Shown here: positions 31,400 through 38,459 of the stretch, piece by piece
Layout: each line of letters opens with the position of its first letter
How positions within the stretch are numbered: position 1 is the stretch's first letter
Assembly (NCBI RefSeq): GCF_029589495.1
Contig: NZ_JAAIVF010000007.1
Location: forward strand, 1 to 64,000
From: Speluncibacter jeojiensis
GTDB lineage: Bacteria; Actinomycetota; Actinomycetes; Mycobacteriales; Mycobacteriaceae
Direction of reading: 5' to 3'
Length of the DNA stretch: 64,000 bases
Program-made: the position numbers and the translations under genes
The notes under the pieces: generated by a model
What the model saw: only the letters and a program-made list of their open reading frames with translations
What the model was told of the DNA's origin: nothing
The model's database searches: none

Positions 31400-31761
31400 G
31401 CGCCCTCACCCCGACCGGCCAGCTGGACCTCGGCCCGCACCGTGGCGCCGTGCGACCGGCCGACGTCGATCCGTGACTGCAGGGTTCGGACGGTGCGCTG
31501 CAGCCCGCGAACGGTTGCCTCGGATACCCGAGCGGCCAGCCGAATGTCGTGGGTCTCGATGACCGCCTGCGACTTCCGGAAGTCCACGGACCCGGACACC
31601 CGCACGAACGCCTTGGCCTCCGCGAGTTTCGCGTCCTCGGCCAACTCGGTGGCGCGGATGTCCTCCTCGTTGAGTTGCTGCGTCACCTTCTCCAGCTCGC
31701 GGGAGAGGGCCAGCAGGTGCCGCGCCACACCATTGGCGTCGAGCTGCCCAGGCTCGATCAT
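31396..31761 (-). CDS. Helical phage protein beside ERF annealase
   Basis: 121 residues, ATG overlapping the ERF stop (ATGA). It is almost all helix with coiled-coil character ('LLALSRELEKVTQQLNEEDI', 'VRGLQRTVRTLQSRIDVGRS') and a basic middle. It may be a partner of the recombination genes. No family is recognised. Confidence 0.5.
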   Translation of the reverse strand: MIEPGQLDANGVARHLLALSRELEKVTQQLNEEDIRATELAEDAKLAEAKAFVRVSGSVDFRKSQAVIETHDIRLAARVSEATVRGLQRTVRTLQSRIDVGRSHGATVRAEVQLAGRGEGA

Positions 31762-32363
31762 GACTGCCCCCGGTAGAACTCGGTCATCTTGCGGATCGCG
31801 TCGACGTCGGTCGAGTCGCGCAGCTCCCCGTTGCCGTCGTTGCGGAACGTCTCCACAGCCTCGGCCGGGTCGATGCCCTTGAACTTCAGCGTCGCCAGCA
31901 GGGCCTCACGTGCCTCGTCGGCCGGCGACTTCGCGGCCCGCTCGTGCGTGTCAGCGTCCGGGTCAGGCTCCTGCGTCGGCACCGTGAGCCCCTGCAGCAG
32001 GAACGTGCGGTACGCCACCGACTGCGCCTTGCTCACCGCCTTGTCGCCGGCGTCCGCGGCCTCGCCGTACGTCGACCCGGCGAAGCTGTCGCCCGCGGGA
32101 CCGAACACCGTGTACCGCATGTGCACGGTCGCGTTCCGCATCTGCCCGCCGGCCTTCGTCGGGTACCGCTCCGACTCGATCGACAACGCCTCCGGGATGA
32201 TCACGACACCGTGCTCCCGCAGCGCCGGGCCGACCGTGTTCATCGTCGCGTCGATGCCACGGAAGTTGAAGTTCTGCTGCGTGTTCCGCTCGCTCTTGGA
32301 GATGCCCAACACCTCGGCCATCACCGCGGCGAACGCCTCGTGAACGGTAGGCTTCTCGGTCAC
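31758..32363 (-). CDS. ERF-family single-strand annealing protein
   Basis: 201 residues. The GTG overlaps the previous stop (GTGA). 'VHEAFAAVMAEVLGISKSER', 'NTQQNFNFRGIDATMNTVGP', 'ALREHGVVIIPEAL' and 'GEAADAGDKAVSKAQSVAYR' are the hallmark of the ERF superfamily (Essential Recombination Function). It anneals ssDNA during phage recombination and circularisation. The C-terminal tail (from about 140) is acidic and helical. Confidence 0.92.
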   Translation of the reverse strand: MTEKPTVHEAFAAVMAEVLGISKSERNTQQNFNFRGIDATMNTVGPALREHGVVIIPEALSIESERYPTKAGGQMRNATVHMRYTVFGPAGDSFAGSTYGEAADAGDKAVSKAQSVAYRTFLLQGLTVPTQEPDPDADTHERAAKSPADEAREALLATLKFKGIDPAEAVETFRNDGNGELRDSTDVDAIRKMTEFYRGQS

Positions 32364-32848
32364 TGCGCACCGCCGATCGCCAGCACCGCGCCGAGGTCGA
32401 TCTGGCCGCGGGCGTACATGCCCGCGATCAGCACATCCGCTTCCTCGCTGGCGGTGTAGCGGGCCGTCGTCTTCCGCGCCTCCGGCACAGACACCGCGGT
32501 CCCGGCCGGCAACTCGCTGCCCGCCGCGTGCGCTGCCAGTACGCGGGTGATCACGTCCTTGCGGGCCCACTCCCGCAGCCGGACGATCTCCTCGACCGCG
32601 TCGGGGTCCTCGTCGTACATCCACGGGATCACGACGGACTCGTCGATCTCCACGACCGGCTTCGGCTTCGTCGCCCGCGGGATCAACACCATCCCGATCT
32701 CGCGGCCCTCGTCATCGACGACCGCCTCCGAGCCGCGGGCCATGTCTTCCGCCAGCTCGAGCTTCGCCGCGGACTCGACCTCCGCTGCCTTCTTCTTGAT
32801 CGCGGCCGCGATCGCGATGCGCCGCACAATGTCCTGCCTGCTGCTCAT
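32360..32848 (-). CDS. Hypothetical phage protein upstream of ERF
   Basis: 162 residues. The ATG overlaps the previous stop (ATGA). The N-terminus is helical and charged ('VRRIAIAAAIKKKAAEVESA', 'AKLELAEDMARGSEAVVDDE'), followed by a beta part with 'EIGMVLIPRATKPKPVVEID' and a helical C-terminus ('LREWARKDVITRVLAAHAA'). A place next to an annealase is typical of recombination accessories. The role is unknown. Confidence 0.5.
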   Translation of the reverse strand: MSSRQDIVRRIAIAAAIKKKAAEVESAAKLELAEDMARGSEAVVDDEGREIGMVLIPRATKPKPVVEIDESVVIPWMYDEDPDAVEEIVRLREWARKDVITRVLAAHAAGSELPAGTAVSVPEARKTTARYTASEEADVLIAGMYARGQIDLGAVLAIGGAQ

Positions 32849-33075
32849 TGATTGTTCCTGTTCTGCTGCGGCCAGCTGGTGACAGCGGCCGGGTATTCGA
32901 GGTCGACGGGGAAGATGTGATGGCCGGCGCGGGTGTAGGTGAGGATCACGCGGGGTTCGCCCGATGCGGTGTGGATCGCGGCGGTGCGGAACACGCGGGC
33001 CAGGCCGTCGGTGATGATGCAGCCGTACGGAAGTCGTTCGACGTCGTCGGTTGTCCACAGCATCATCGGGATCAC
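32845..33075 (-). CDS. Hypothetical phage protein
   Basis: 76 residues. The GTG overlaps the previous stop (GTGA); ATGs at 33066 and 33063 are alternatives. 'DDVERLPYGCIITDGLARVF', 'RTAAIHTASGEPRVILTYTR' looks like a small beta-sheet protein. The function is unknown. Confidence 0.5.
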   Translation of the reverse strand: MIPMMLWTTDDVERLPYGCIITDGLARVFRTAAIHTASGEPRVILTYTRAGHHIFPVDLEYPAAVTSWPQQNRNNQ

Positions 33076-33233
33076 CCCTCAGCCAGCGCGGCCGACATGC
33101 GCGCGGCCAGTGCGGGCGAGACTGACGCGGACCAGTACACGGACCCGTCCCGAATGATCTCGACCCGCTTCCGTCCGGGCGTGAAGTCGGATTCGATGGT
33201 GAGATAGTCACTGCCGCAAGGGATCGTGATCAT
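33072..33233 (-). CDS. 53-residue phage protein
   Basis: Begins MITIPCGSDYLTIESDFTPG, then 'RKRVEIIRDGSVYWSASVSP' and a helical end 'ALAARMSAALAEG'. Both junctions are four-base stop/start overlaps. The beta-then-helix plan is seen, but no family is recognised. Confidence 0.6.
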   Translation of the reverse strand: MITIPCGSDYLTIESDFTPGRKRVEIIRDGSVYWSASVSPALAARMSAALAEG

Positions 33234-33343
33234 CGGTCGTCTCCTTCATCGCCGGTGCGGCCGGTGTAGATGAAGCACCACGGCTCGTGTTGGGGGAATC
33301 CGGGTGCGGTGCCGCCGCACGTGCACTTCGAGTCCTGGGCCAC
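33230..33343 (-). CDS. 37-residue zinc-knuckle-like protein
   Basis: Begins VAQDSKCTCGGTAPGFPQHE, then PWCFIYTGRTGDEG. Cys7, Cys9, His19 and Cys23 could bind zinc. The GTG follows the upstream TGA after one base and its stop overlaps the next ATG. The function is unknown. Confidence 0.5.
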   Translation of the reverse strand: MAQDSKCTCGGTAPGFPQHEPWCFIYTGRTGDEGDDR

Positions 33344-33344
33344 G

Positions 33345-33608
33345 TCACCACCCGCCGATCGCGCCGATGTGCTGCGGGCAGCCGATGAGGATCGACCAGC
33401 CGAGCATCTGCCCGGTCGCGAATCCGCCGGTCCCGGCCGCGACGTGGTCGGCGATGATGTCGGCGAACGTGCCACCGGCGTCGAGTCGCGCGCAGGCGGG
33501 GTTGACCGAGGACGAGGTGGCGGCGGTGGTCGTGCTGGCCGACGCGGCCGCCGGTGCGGCGAAGGTGGCCGCGGCGATGACGGCGGCGGCGATCAGGGTG
33601 TTACGCAT
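33345..33608 (-). CDS. Exported DUF732-like protein
   Basis: 87 residues. A signal peptide (about residues 1-25, 'LIAAAVIAAATFAAPAAASA') precedes a Thr/Ser linker and a core 'CARLDAGGTFADIIADHVAA' with 'FATGQMLGWSILIGCPQHIG'. Two Cys flank a helical pair, as in the small secreted DUF732 proteins of mycobacteria and their phages. It is expressed from the early operon, so it might act on the lysogen surface. The function is unknown. Confidence 0.6.
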   Translation of the reverse strand: MRNTLIAAAVIAAATFAAPAAASASTTTAATSSSVNPACARLDAGGTFADIIADHVAAGTGGFATGQMLGWSILIGCPQHIGAIGGW

Positions 33609-33834
33609 GGTGGTTCCCCTCCGGGAGGATGTGGTTCGGGAAGTGCTGGGCGAGTGCTGCGGTGATGTCTGCGCACACGGTGTCGAGGTCGTCGCCGTCG
33701 AGCGTCGGAACCTGCGTGACGAGGGCGAGCGCGGCGAGGGCGTATCGGACGGCGAACCGGTCCGCGAGCGACGGCACGGTGATGTTGTCGACGAGCGCGG
33801 AAAGGTCGCACTCGGCCCCGAGCGGCGCGGTCAT
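33601..33834 (-). CDS. Hypothetical phage protein
   Basis: 77 residues. The ATG overlaps the previous stop (ATGA) and its own stop overlaps the next ATG by 8 nt. 'ECDLSALVDNITVPSLADRF', 'AVRYALAALALVTQVPTLDG' then 'DDLDTVCADITAALAQHFPN': helical, no known motif. Confidence 0.5.
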   Translation of the reverse strand: MTAPLGAECDLSALVDNITVPSLADRFAVRYALAALALVTQVPTLDGDDLDTVCADITAALAQHFPNHILPEGNHHA

Positions 33835-33938
33835 GACCACACCCGCAGGAACGTGCCGGCGTCGATCACGCCGAGCGCGACAAGGCAGAGGCCGGCCAAC
33901 ACGGACAGGTCGTAGAAGACCCACGGCAGGCTGCTCAT
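33831..33938 (-). CDS. 35-residue membrane peptide
   Basis: Begins MSSLPWVFYDLSVLAGLCLV and ends ALGVIDAGTFLRVWS. Both ends are ATGA overlaps with neighbours. One hydrophobic helix (about residues 11-25) suggests membrane insertion. It follows another small membrane protein. Confidence 0.55.
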   Translation of the reverse strand: MSSLPWVFYDLSVLAGLCLVALGVIDAGTFLRVWS

Positions 33939-34141
33939 CGGGTCACCCCGTAGGCGATGCCCCACGCGACGACCAGGCCGATCACCGCAATCACGAGGAG
34001 CGCGTGCAGGATCTGCCGGGCCGACACCTGCTGGCAGGCGGTCGGCGCATCCAGGTCGGTGTCGGGCGTGACCAGCTCGCCGCGGTCGACGATCGTCTCG
34101 ACCTCATCGAGCCAGTGGGCGGGTGCGAATCCTGTGGTCAC
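33935..34141 (-). CDS. Small single-pass membrane protein
   Basis: 68 residues. The ATG overlaps the previous stop (ATGA). A soluble N-terminus ('WLDEVETIVDRGELVTPDTD') precedes one membrane helix (about residues 46-64, 'ALLVIAVIGLVVAWGIAYG'). The function is unknown. Confidence 0.55.
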   Translation of the reverse strand: MTTGFAPAHWLDEVETIVDRGELVTPDTDLDAPTACQQVSARQILHALLVIAVIGLVVAWGIAYGVTR

Positions 34142-34587
34142 GATGCGTCCCCTTCGCAGTCGGTTTCGTCGGCGTCGATTCGGTCACCGATGAGGTCTCG
34201 GATTGCTTCAGGGATCGCGGCGAGTCGGAGCGCTCGGACCTCGGCGAACCGTTCGGCAACGGCAGCTTGGTACTCGTCCCAGTGGGCGACGATCAACTGC
34301 TCCCGCGCGGCGCGCTCGACTTCGGCGCGCTCGCCGCCGGGGGATGAAGCGAACTGGCCCGCCAGGTGACTCACGCACACGACGGAATGGATTCGCTTCT
34401 CGCGCCACTCGCCGTGGCGCACGTAGGTGCCACGGGGGTAGAGGATCATCTTCGATGCGACCGGCGGCCCACACGGCGACCGCTTCTGCTTCCCGGCCTG
34501 ACTGCACACCAGTCCGTCTCCGGGCGACCAGGGCCGAATGAAGGTCTCGGTCTCGTTCCGCTCGCCGATCTTGATCCAGTCGCTCAC
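34138..34587 (-). CDS. Hypothetical phage protein
   Basis: 149 residues. The GTG at 34587 overlaps the antirepressor stop (GTGA). 'WIKIGERNETETFIRPWSPG', 'VCSQAGKQKRSPCGPP' and 'REQLIVAHWDEYQAAVAERF' give a beta-rich N-terminus and a helical C-terminus ending in acidic residues. Family not recognised. Confidence 0.5.
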   Translation of the reverse strand: MSDWIKIGERNETETFIRPWSPGDGLVCSQAGKQKRSPCGPPVASKMILYPRGTYVRHGEWREKRIHSVVCVSHLAGQFASSPGGERAEVERAAREQLIVAHWDEYQAAVAERFAEVRALRLAAIPEAIRDLIGDRIDADETDCEGDAS

Positions 34588-35387
34588 GCCTTCACCGCCG
34601 CAACGTCGAGGGTCAGCGGGGCGTAGTGCTCGCGCCACACCTGCTCCATGAGGGGCCGGTCGGCTTCGGTGTAGGCACGCACCTCGCGGGTCTGCCCGTT
34701 CGACAGGTCCAGCGGATACATCTCCGGCTCGCGGCCGTGCTCTGCGATGTACGCGGCCTTCACGCGCTTCCCGAACACGCCGGCAACCGACTTCAACTTG
34801 GTGCGGGACAGGTTCTTTCCCTTGAGGAAGTCCTGCGTGTACAGCGGCTTGCGGGTTTGGTCGAGTTCGGCGTGCTCACCCAGACCGCGTGCCAGCACCA
34901 CGCGGGCACGCGCCTCGAGGTGGTCGGGGTGGATGAGGCCCTGCGCGGCCTGGCACAGCTCCATCTGCGCGCGCGCCTGGAAGATGAGGGCATTCGCCTG
35001 GTGTTCGGTGGCGCGGGGGTTGATGACACCGCCGTCGTGGAAGTACGCGTCGAGCGCGTCGGCGGCCTCGGCCTGGTAGGCGACGATCACCGGGCGCGCG
35101 GCCTCATTCACGCGCTTCTCGTCGATGGTCGCGAGCCACATCGTGAACGTGCGGCGGTCGATCATCGCCATCTCGCGCGCCTTGCCATCCACGGCAACCG
35201 TGGCCCTCAGGTCCACGGTTGCCCACGACTTGGTCTTGAGCTTGCGGAGCTGCTTCGAGTGGTCGATGCCGAGCGCATCGCAGGCGTGGCGGAGGGAGAC
35301 CATCGGCTGGCCGTCGATCTCGGCCGCGGTGATCGGGGCGTCGACGCCGGGCACCGGGATGGTGGCGAGTGTCGTATCGTTGGTCAT
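34584..35387 (-). CDS. Phage antirepressor protein
   Basis: 267 residues. The ATG at 35387 has GGAAAGG upstream; an in-frame ATG 69 nt earlier is less likely. 'ATIPVPGVDAPITAAEIDGQ', then 'PMVSLRHACDALGIDHSKQL' and 'DRRTFTMWLATIDEKRVNEA' are the P22-type antirepressor N-terminal domain, which binds repressors or DNA. The C-terminal half has 'AAYIAEHGREPEMYPLDLSN' and 'EVRAYTEADRPLMEQVWREH'. It likely helps switch from lysogeny to lytic growth. Confidence 0.83.
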   Translation of the reverse strand: MTNDTTLATIPVPGVDAPITAAEIDGQPMVSLRHACDALGIDHSKQLRKLKTKSWATVDLRATVAVDGKAREMAMIDRRTFTMWLATIDEKRVNEAARPVIVAYQAEAADALDAYFHDGGVINPRATEHQANALIFQARAQMELCQAAQGLIHPDHLEARARVVLARGLGEHAELDQTRKPLYTQDFLKGKNLSRTKLKSVAGVFGKRVKAAYIAEHGREPEMYPLDLSNGQTREVRAYTEADRPLMEQVWREHYAPLTLDVAAVKA

Positions 35388-35456
35388 GTCTGACCTTTCC
35401 TCTATTGGGTGTTGGACACCGGCCGTCAGCAGTTGCGCCTGCTGGCGGCCATTCAT

Positions 35457-35657
35457 CTACGAGCCGGTGATCGATGCGGTCTGCTGATCCAGCCAGGCTT
35501 GGACGTCGGACCAGCGGTAGCGGATCTGGCGGTTGCCGAGCTTCACGAACTTCGGCCCGGCCCCCCGGAATCGCTTCTGCGCGAGGTCGCTGACAGTGAC
35601 TTGCAGGTACTCGGCGACCTCTGGTGGCGTCGCGAGCCTGCTGTTGGGTGCGGGCAT
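35457..35657 (-). CDS. Excisionase-like HTH protein
   Basis: 66 residues. 'SRLATPPEVAEYLQVTVSDL', 'AQKRFRGAGPKFVKLGNRQI', then 'RYRWSDVQAWLDQQ' is the small MerR-type helix-turn-helix of excisionases and related phage regulators. A GGAGA Shine-Dalgarno precedes the ATG. It is the likely partner of the integrase in excision, though an early-gene regulator role is also possible. Confidence 0.75.
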   Translation of the reverse strand: MPAPNSRLATPPEVAEYLQVTVSDLAQKRFRGAGPKFVKLGNRQIRYRWSDVQAWLDQQTASITGS

Positions 35658-35674
35658 GTGGAACGTCTCCCTGG

Positions 35675-35794
35675 TTACTCGTTGGAAGTTGGGCCGAAGG
35701 ATCGCAGTGTGGCGATCGCGCTGTCGGCAGGTCCGTCTGGCGTTCGTCCCTTGACCTGTGCCAGCCAGGCCTCGATTGCGTCGTCACCCGTCAC
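35675..35794 (-). CDS. 39-residue phage protein
   Basis: Begins MTGDDAIEAWLAQVKGRTPD and ends 'GPADSAIATLRSFGPTSNE'. The GTG at 35794 has GGAGG 5 nt upstream and overlaps the end of the Cro-like gene by 11 nt. The strong Shine-Dalgarno supports translation. No family is recognised. Confidence 0.5.
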   Translation of the reverse strand: MTGDDAIEAWLAQVKGRTPDGPADSAIATLRSFGPTSNE

Positions 35795-36062
35795 GTGGTC
35801 CTCCGATTCGTTCTGCGAGTTGCTGCATGAGTGTCGTCGCAAGCGCGGTCTCGAAAACCTTTGATAGACCGCGGTTTCCGCGTTCTGCCTGCGATAGTGA
35901 TGCCACCGATCGACGTACGCCAGTGGCTTCTTCGACGAGGTTTAGGAGGCTGGTCTCGGTCAGTCCGAGGAGTTCGCGGAGGCGTCTGACGGGGAGTGAG
36001 ACGGTGGCTTCCGGAACCCGCTTCCGACCCTCAGGTCCGCGTCGTTCGTCACCGGTGAGCAT
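35784..36062 (-). CDS. Cro-like or XRE-like regulator, first early gene
   Basis: 92 residues. 'LRELLGLTETSLLNLVEEAT', 'SVASLSQAERGNRGLSKVFE' resembles an HTH domain in which 'SLSQAERG' is the recognition helix. It is transcribed away from the repressor. A TATGCT -10 box lies 6 nt before the ATG, so the message is probably leaderless. The family match is weak; position is the main argument. Confidence 0.5.
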   Translation of the reverse strand: MLTGDERRGPEGRKRVPEATVSLPVRRLRELLGLTETSLLNLVEEATGVRRSVASLSQAERGNRGLSKVFETALATTLMQQLAERIGGPRDG

Positions 36063-36252
36063 GGAATGAGCATAACCACGATGGAACCAGAATGGAAGTA
36101 ATTAGAAGTTGGTAAAAACGCAGGTCGCGATCTTGTAACGGTTTCCCCAGGTGGTGGAACTACGCCAGTGTCATTTGTCCTGGTCGTGTGACAGTTGGAA
36201 GTTTCGCGCTTATGGCTTGCTTTTACCGAGAACCTGTTTCACACTGATGCGT
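36063..36252. promoter_or_regulatory. Immunity region: divergent leaderless promoters
   Basis: The 190-bp AT-richer gap between the divergent regulators. Plus strand: TTGCTT (36217-36222), 17-bp spacer, CACACT (36240-36245), then the repressor ATG at 36253, seven bases on. Minus strand: TTCCAT (36097-36092), 17-bp spacer, TATGCT (36074-36069), then ATG at 36062. ATGGAA occurs three times (36061, 36081, 36092), and TTGGAAGTT at 36195 and GAAGTTGG near 36104 are further repeats that may be operators. Confidence 0.6.
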
Positions 36253-36819
36253 ATGGACGCAGACATGGCCCGCCTTGGGCAGGTCATCCAACAGCGACGT
36301 GACAACGAACTGGGGCTTACCCAGGAGGAAGTCCGAGAGGCCGGCGGTCCATCGATCGCCACGCTGTCGGCACTGGAGAACGGGGTAGGCAAGCCGCCGA
36401 GCCGGGCCACCCTCCGCAAACTCGACGCCGCCCTCCAGTGGTCACCCGGAAGTGCAGAGCGTGTATGGCGAGGCGGCACACCCGATGCGCTGACGCCGGC
36501 CGTACCGCTGACGGAGCTTGATCGCACCCACGCGAAGTACCGCGCGCTCGCGCAGGCCGGCTCGGTCAGTGGAATGGTTGTCGTCGCGCTTACTCGCGTG
36601 GCTAGGGTGTCGGAAGTCGCAGGCAACATCGCGCAACTGGCGGCGAAGCTACCGCCGAGCGACGAGGCCGACGCGCTGGTAAATGCAATCAGCGAGCAGC
36701 TTCTGACGGCGACCGACGAGCTTCTCGTTGCTGCAGTCGCGAGCGAGAAGGGGCCGGGCATTCTCTCGGCGCTTGAGCAGAGGCTCGCCCGGACACTCCC
36801 GAACGAGATCGAATCGTGA
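36253..36819 (+). CDS. Phage repressor-type HTH protein
   Basis: 188 residues from the ATG at 36253, chosen because the CACACT -10 box would start the transcript there; ATG at 36247 is an alternative. An XRE-type HTH spans residues about 5-60: 'RLGQVIQQRRDNELGLTQEE', 'GGPSIATLSALENGVGKPPS', 'RATLRKLDAALQWSPGSAER'. The rest is helical ('GNIAQLAAKLPPSDEADALV') and may dimerise. It is the only plus-strand gene of the prophage besides the integrase module, as expected for a maintenance repressor. Confidence 0.78.
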   Translation: MDADMARLGQVIQQRRDNELGLTQEEVREAGGPSIATLSALENGVGKPPSRATLRKLDAALQWSPGSAERVWRGGTPDALTPAVPLTELDRTHAKYRALAQAGSVSGMVVVALTRVARVSEVAGNIAQLAAKLPPSDEADALVNAISEQLLTATDELLVAAVASEKGPGILSALEQRLARTLPNEIES

Positions 36820-36864
36820 CCAACTGAGTGTCACGAATTACATCCCGATTGAGATAGTCGGTTC

Positions 36865-37020
36865 GTGAACACTGACAGAACATGCACAGGCTGCGCCCCT
36901 ACTGATTGTGAGAATTGTGTGATAGGACAGTTCCCGCACATGGTGGCTCGGGCATCAGACATGCTCCGTGCGATCCGCAGCCTGCGCGACGCCGACGATG
37001 GGCAGAGGTTCGGTAGCTGA
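36865..37020 (+). CDS. 51-residue Cys-rich protein coupled to integrase
   Basis: GTG start at 36865; the TGA overlaps the integrase ATG (TGATG at 37018-37022). It reads MNTDRTCTGCAPTDCENCVI, then GQFPHMVARASDMLRAIRSL and RDADDGQRFGS. Two CxxC pairs (Cys7/Cys10 and Cys15/Cys18) should bind one zinc, followed by an amphipathic helix. GATAGT six bases before the GTG could be the -10 of a leaderless promoter. It may regulate or assist integration. No known family. Confidence 0.6.
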   Translation: MNTDRTCTGCAPTDCENCVIGQFPHMVARASDMLRAIRSLRDADDGQRFGS

Positions 37021-38108
37021 TGGCAGCTATTTCCCCCTACATGACGAGCTCTGGGCAGAAGCGGTACCGCGTCAGGTACCGCACCCCAGATCACCGGCAG
37101 ACCGACAAGCGCGGGTTCACAACGAAGAAGCAAGCCGAGGCATTCGCAGCGACCATCGAGGTTGCGAAGCTGACCGGCTCCTACGTTGCGCCAGCGGCCG
37201 GCCGGGTAACGGTCCGGGACTACGCCGACATGTGGCTCGCCGGGAAGGCGAACCTGCAGCCCTCCACCCGGGCCCGGTACCAATCGAGCCTGGACGCGCA
37301 GGTCCTCCCGAAGTGGGGAGACATCTACATCTCCGCGATCACTCACGAGGGTGTCCAATCGTGGATCGGCAGCATGAGCGACCAGATGAAGCCGGGCAGC
37401 GTGCGAAAGCATCACACCGTCTTGCATCAGATCCTCGCTACCGCGGTGAAGTCGAAGCGGCTGGTCGCCAACCCGGCCGCGGACATCGACCTGCCCAAGC
37501 AGGACGAGAAGCAGCGCCGGTACCTCACTGCCGGCCAAGTGGCATCCCTCGCGTCGGCCGCCAAGGCTCGGGCCGACATCGTCTATACGCTCGCCTACTG
37601 CGGGCTGCGCTGGGGCGAGCTGGCCGCGCTGCGCGTCGGCAGCGTCGACCTCGACCGCGCGCGCTTCTACGTGCGCCAGTCGGTGACCGAGGTCAACGGG
37701 AAGCTCGAGTGGGGCGCCCCGAAGTCGGGCAAGGGCCGAGACGTACCGATCCCGGCATTCCTGGTCGCGCGTCTGAAGAAGGTCGTCGACGGGCGGGCGC
37801 CGGAAGAGCTGGTGTTCCCCGCGGGCGGCGGCGGGCCAATGCGCGTGCGCAATGCGCGCCGCGACTGGTTCAGCGGCGCGGTGAAGACTGCCGGCTGCCC
37901 GGATGGATTCACACCCCACGAGCTCCGGCACACCTGCGCGAGCCTGGCGATCCGCGCCGGCGCGAACATCAAGACGCTGCAGCGGATGCTCGGGCACGCG
38001 TCGGCCTCGCTGACGCTGGACCGGTACGGGCACCTGTACGAGGACGATCTCGGTGCGGTCGCTGACCAGCTAGATAAGGCGGCGCGTGATGCTGGGTCAT
38101 GCTCGTAG
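37020..38108 (+). CDS. int: Tyrosine integrase
   Basis: 362 residues. The arm-binding N-terminus 'RYRVRYRTPDHRQTDKRGFT' and the core-binding SAM-like domain (about 60-150, 'RVTVRDYADMWLAGK') precede the catalytic domain. Catalytic residues are seen as Arg in 'CGLRWGEL' (about 196), Lys in 'KSGKGRDV' (about 239), His and Arg in 'HELRHTCAS' (about 301-304), His in 'MLGHAS' (about 326) and the Tyr nucleophile in 'LDRYGHLYEDD' (about 336). It ends 96 bp from the tRNA-Arg, its probable attachment site. Confidence 0.93.
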   Translation: MAAISPYMTSSGQKRYRVRYRTPDHRQTDKRGFTTKKQAEAFAATIEVAKLTGSYVAPAAGRVTVRDYADMWLAGKANLQPSTRARYQSSLDAQVLPKWGDIYISAITHEGVQSWIGSMSDQMKPGSVRKHHTVLHQILATAVKSKRLVANPAADIDLPKQDEKQRRYLTAGQVASLASAAKARADIVYTLAYCGLRWGELAALRVGSVDLDRARFYVRQSVTEVNGKLEWGAPKSGKGRDVPIPAFLVARLKKVVDGRAPEELVFPAGGGGPMRVRNARRDWFSGAVKTAGCPDGFTPHELRHTCASLAIRAGANIKTLQRMLGHASASLTLDRYGHLYEDDLGAVADQLDKAARDAGSCS

Positions 38109-38120
38109 CTTGCGGGCGAG

Positions 38121-38141
38121 TGTGGGCAAAATGTGGGCAAA
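38121..38141 (+). repeat. Two TGTGGGCAAA direct repeats (candidate integrase arm sites)
   Basis: TGTGGGCAAA occurs at 38121-38130 and again at 38132-38141, an 11-bp spacing. The pair lies between the integrase stop and the tRNA 3' end, where arm-type binding sites for a tyrosine integrase are expected. Confidence 0.55.
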
Positions 38142-38203
38142 GGTCGCGGTGTCGTTGCCTGCTGGATGCCCAGATCATGCCTATGACCTGGCGATCGAGT
38201 ATG

Positions 38204-38276
38204 TGCCCTCGGCAGGATTCGAACCTGCGACACCCGCTTTAGGAGAGCGGTGCTCTATCCCCTGAGCTACGAGGGC
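38204..38276 (-). tRNA. tRNA-Arg (anticodon CCT), prophage attachment site
   Basis: 73 nt fold into a full cloverleaf. Acceptor GCCCTCG pairs with CGAGGGC, discriminator A. The D arm holds AGCTCAGGGGATAGAGC, the anticodon stem is CCGCT/AGCGG with loop CTCCTAA (anticodon CCT), and the T arm holds GCAGGTTCGAATCCTGC. CCA is not encoded. The integrase lies on the 3' side, so the 3' half of the tRNA is the probable attR core. The matching attL is not in the window. Confidence 0.95.
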
Positions 38277-38374
38277 GGGGACCGGTGGCAGTGTACCCGG
38301 CGCGCGTGCGGTCACGCACACCGTGAGCGAGGTGTCGGCAAGCCCCCACTTGCTCCGGCTCGCTCCGTCCTCGG

Positions 38375-38404
38375 TTGACCGCCGGCGCCGGGCGGGTCTA
38401 GGTT
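38375..38404 (+). promoter_or_regulatory. Candidate promoter of the MFS exporter gene
   Basis: TTGACC (38375-38380), 18-bp spacer, TAGGTT (38399-38404), about 55 nt before the chosen start. The rest of the gap between the tRNA and the exporter (38277-38459) shows no gene. GTTAC at 38402 and GTAAC at 38426 and 38436 are short inverted elements that might bind a regulator. Confidence 0.5.
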
Positions 38405-38459
38405 ACTCAACCGTCAGATGTGTGTGTAACTGGTGGTAACGGAGGAATGGAGCGGCGGC

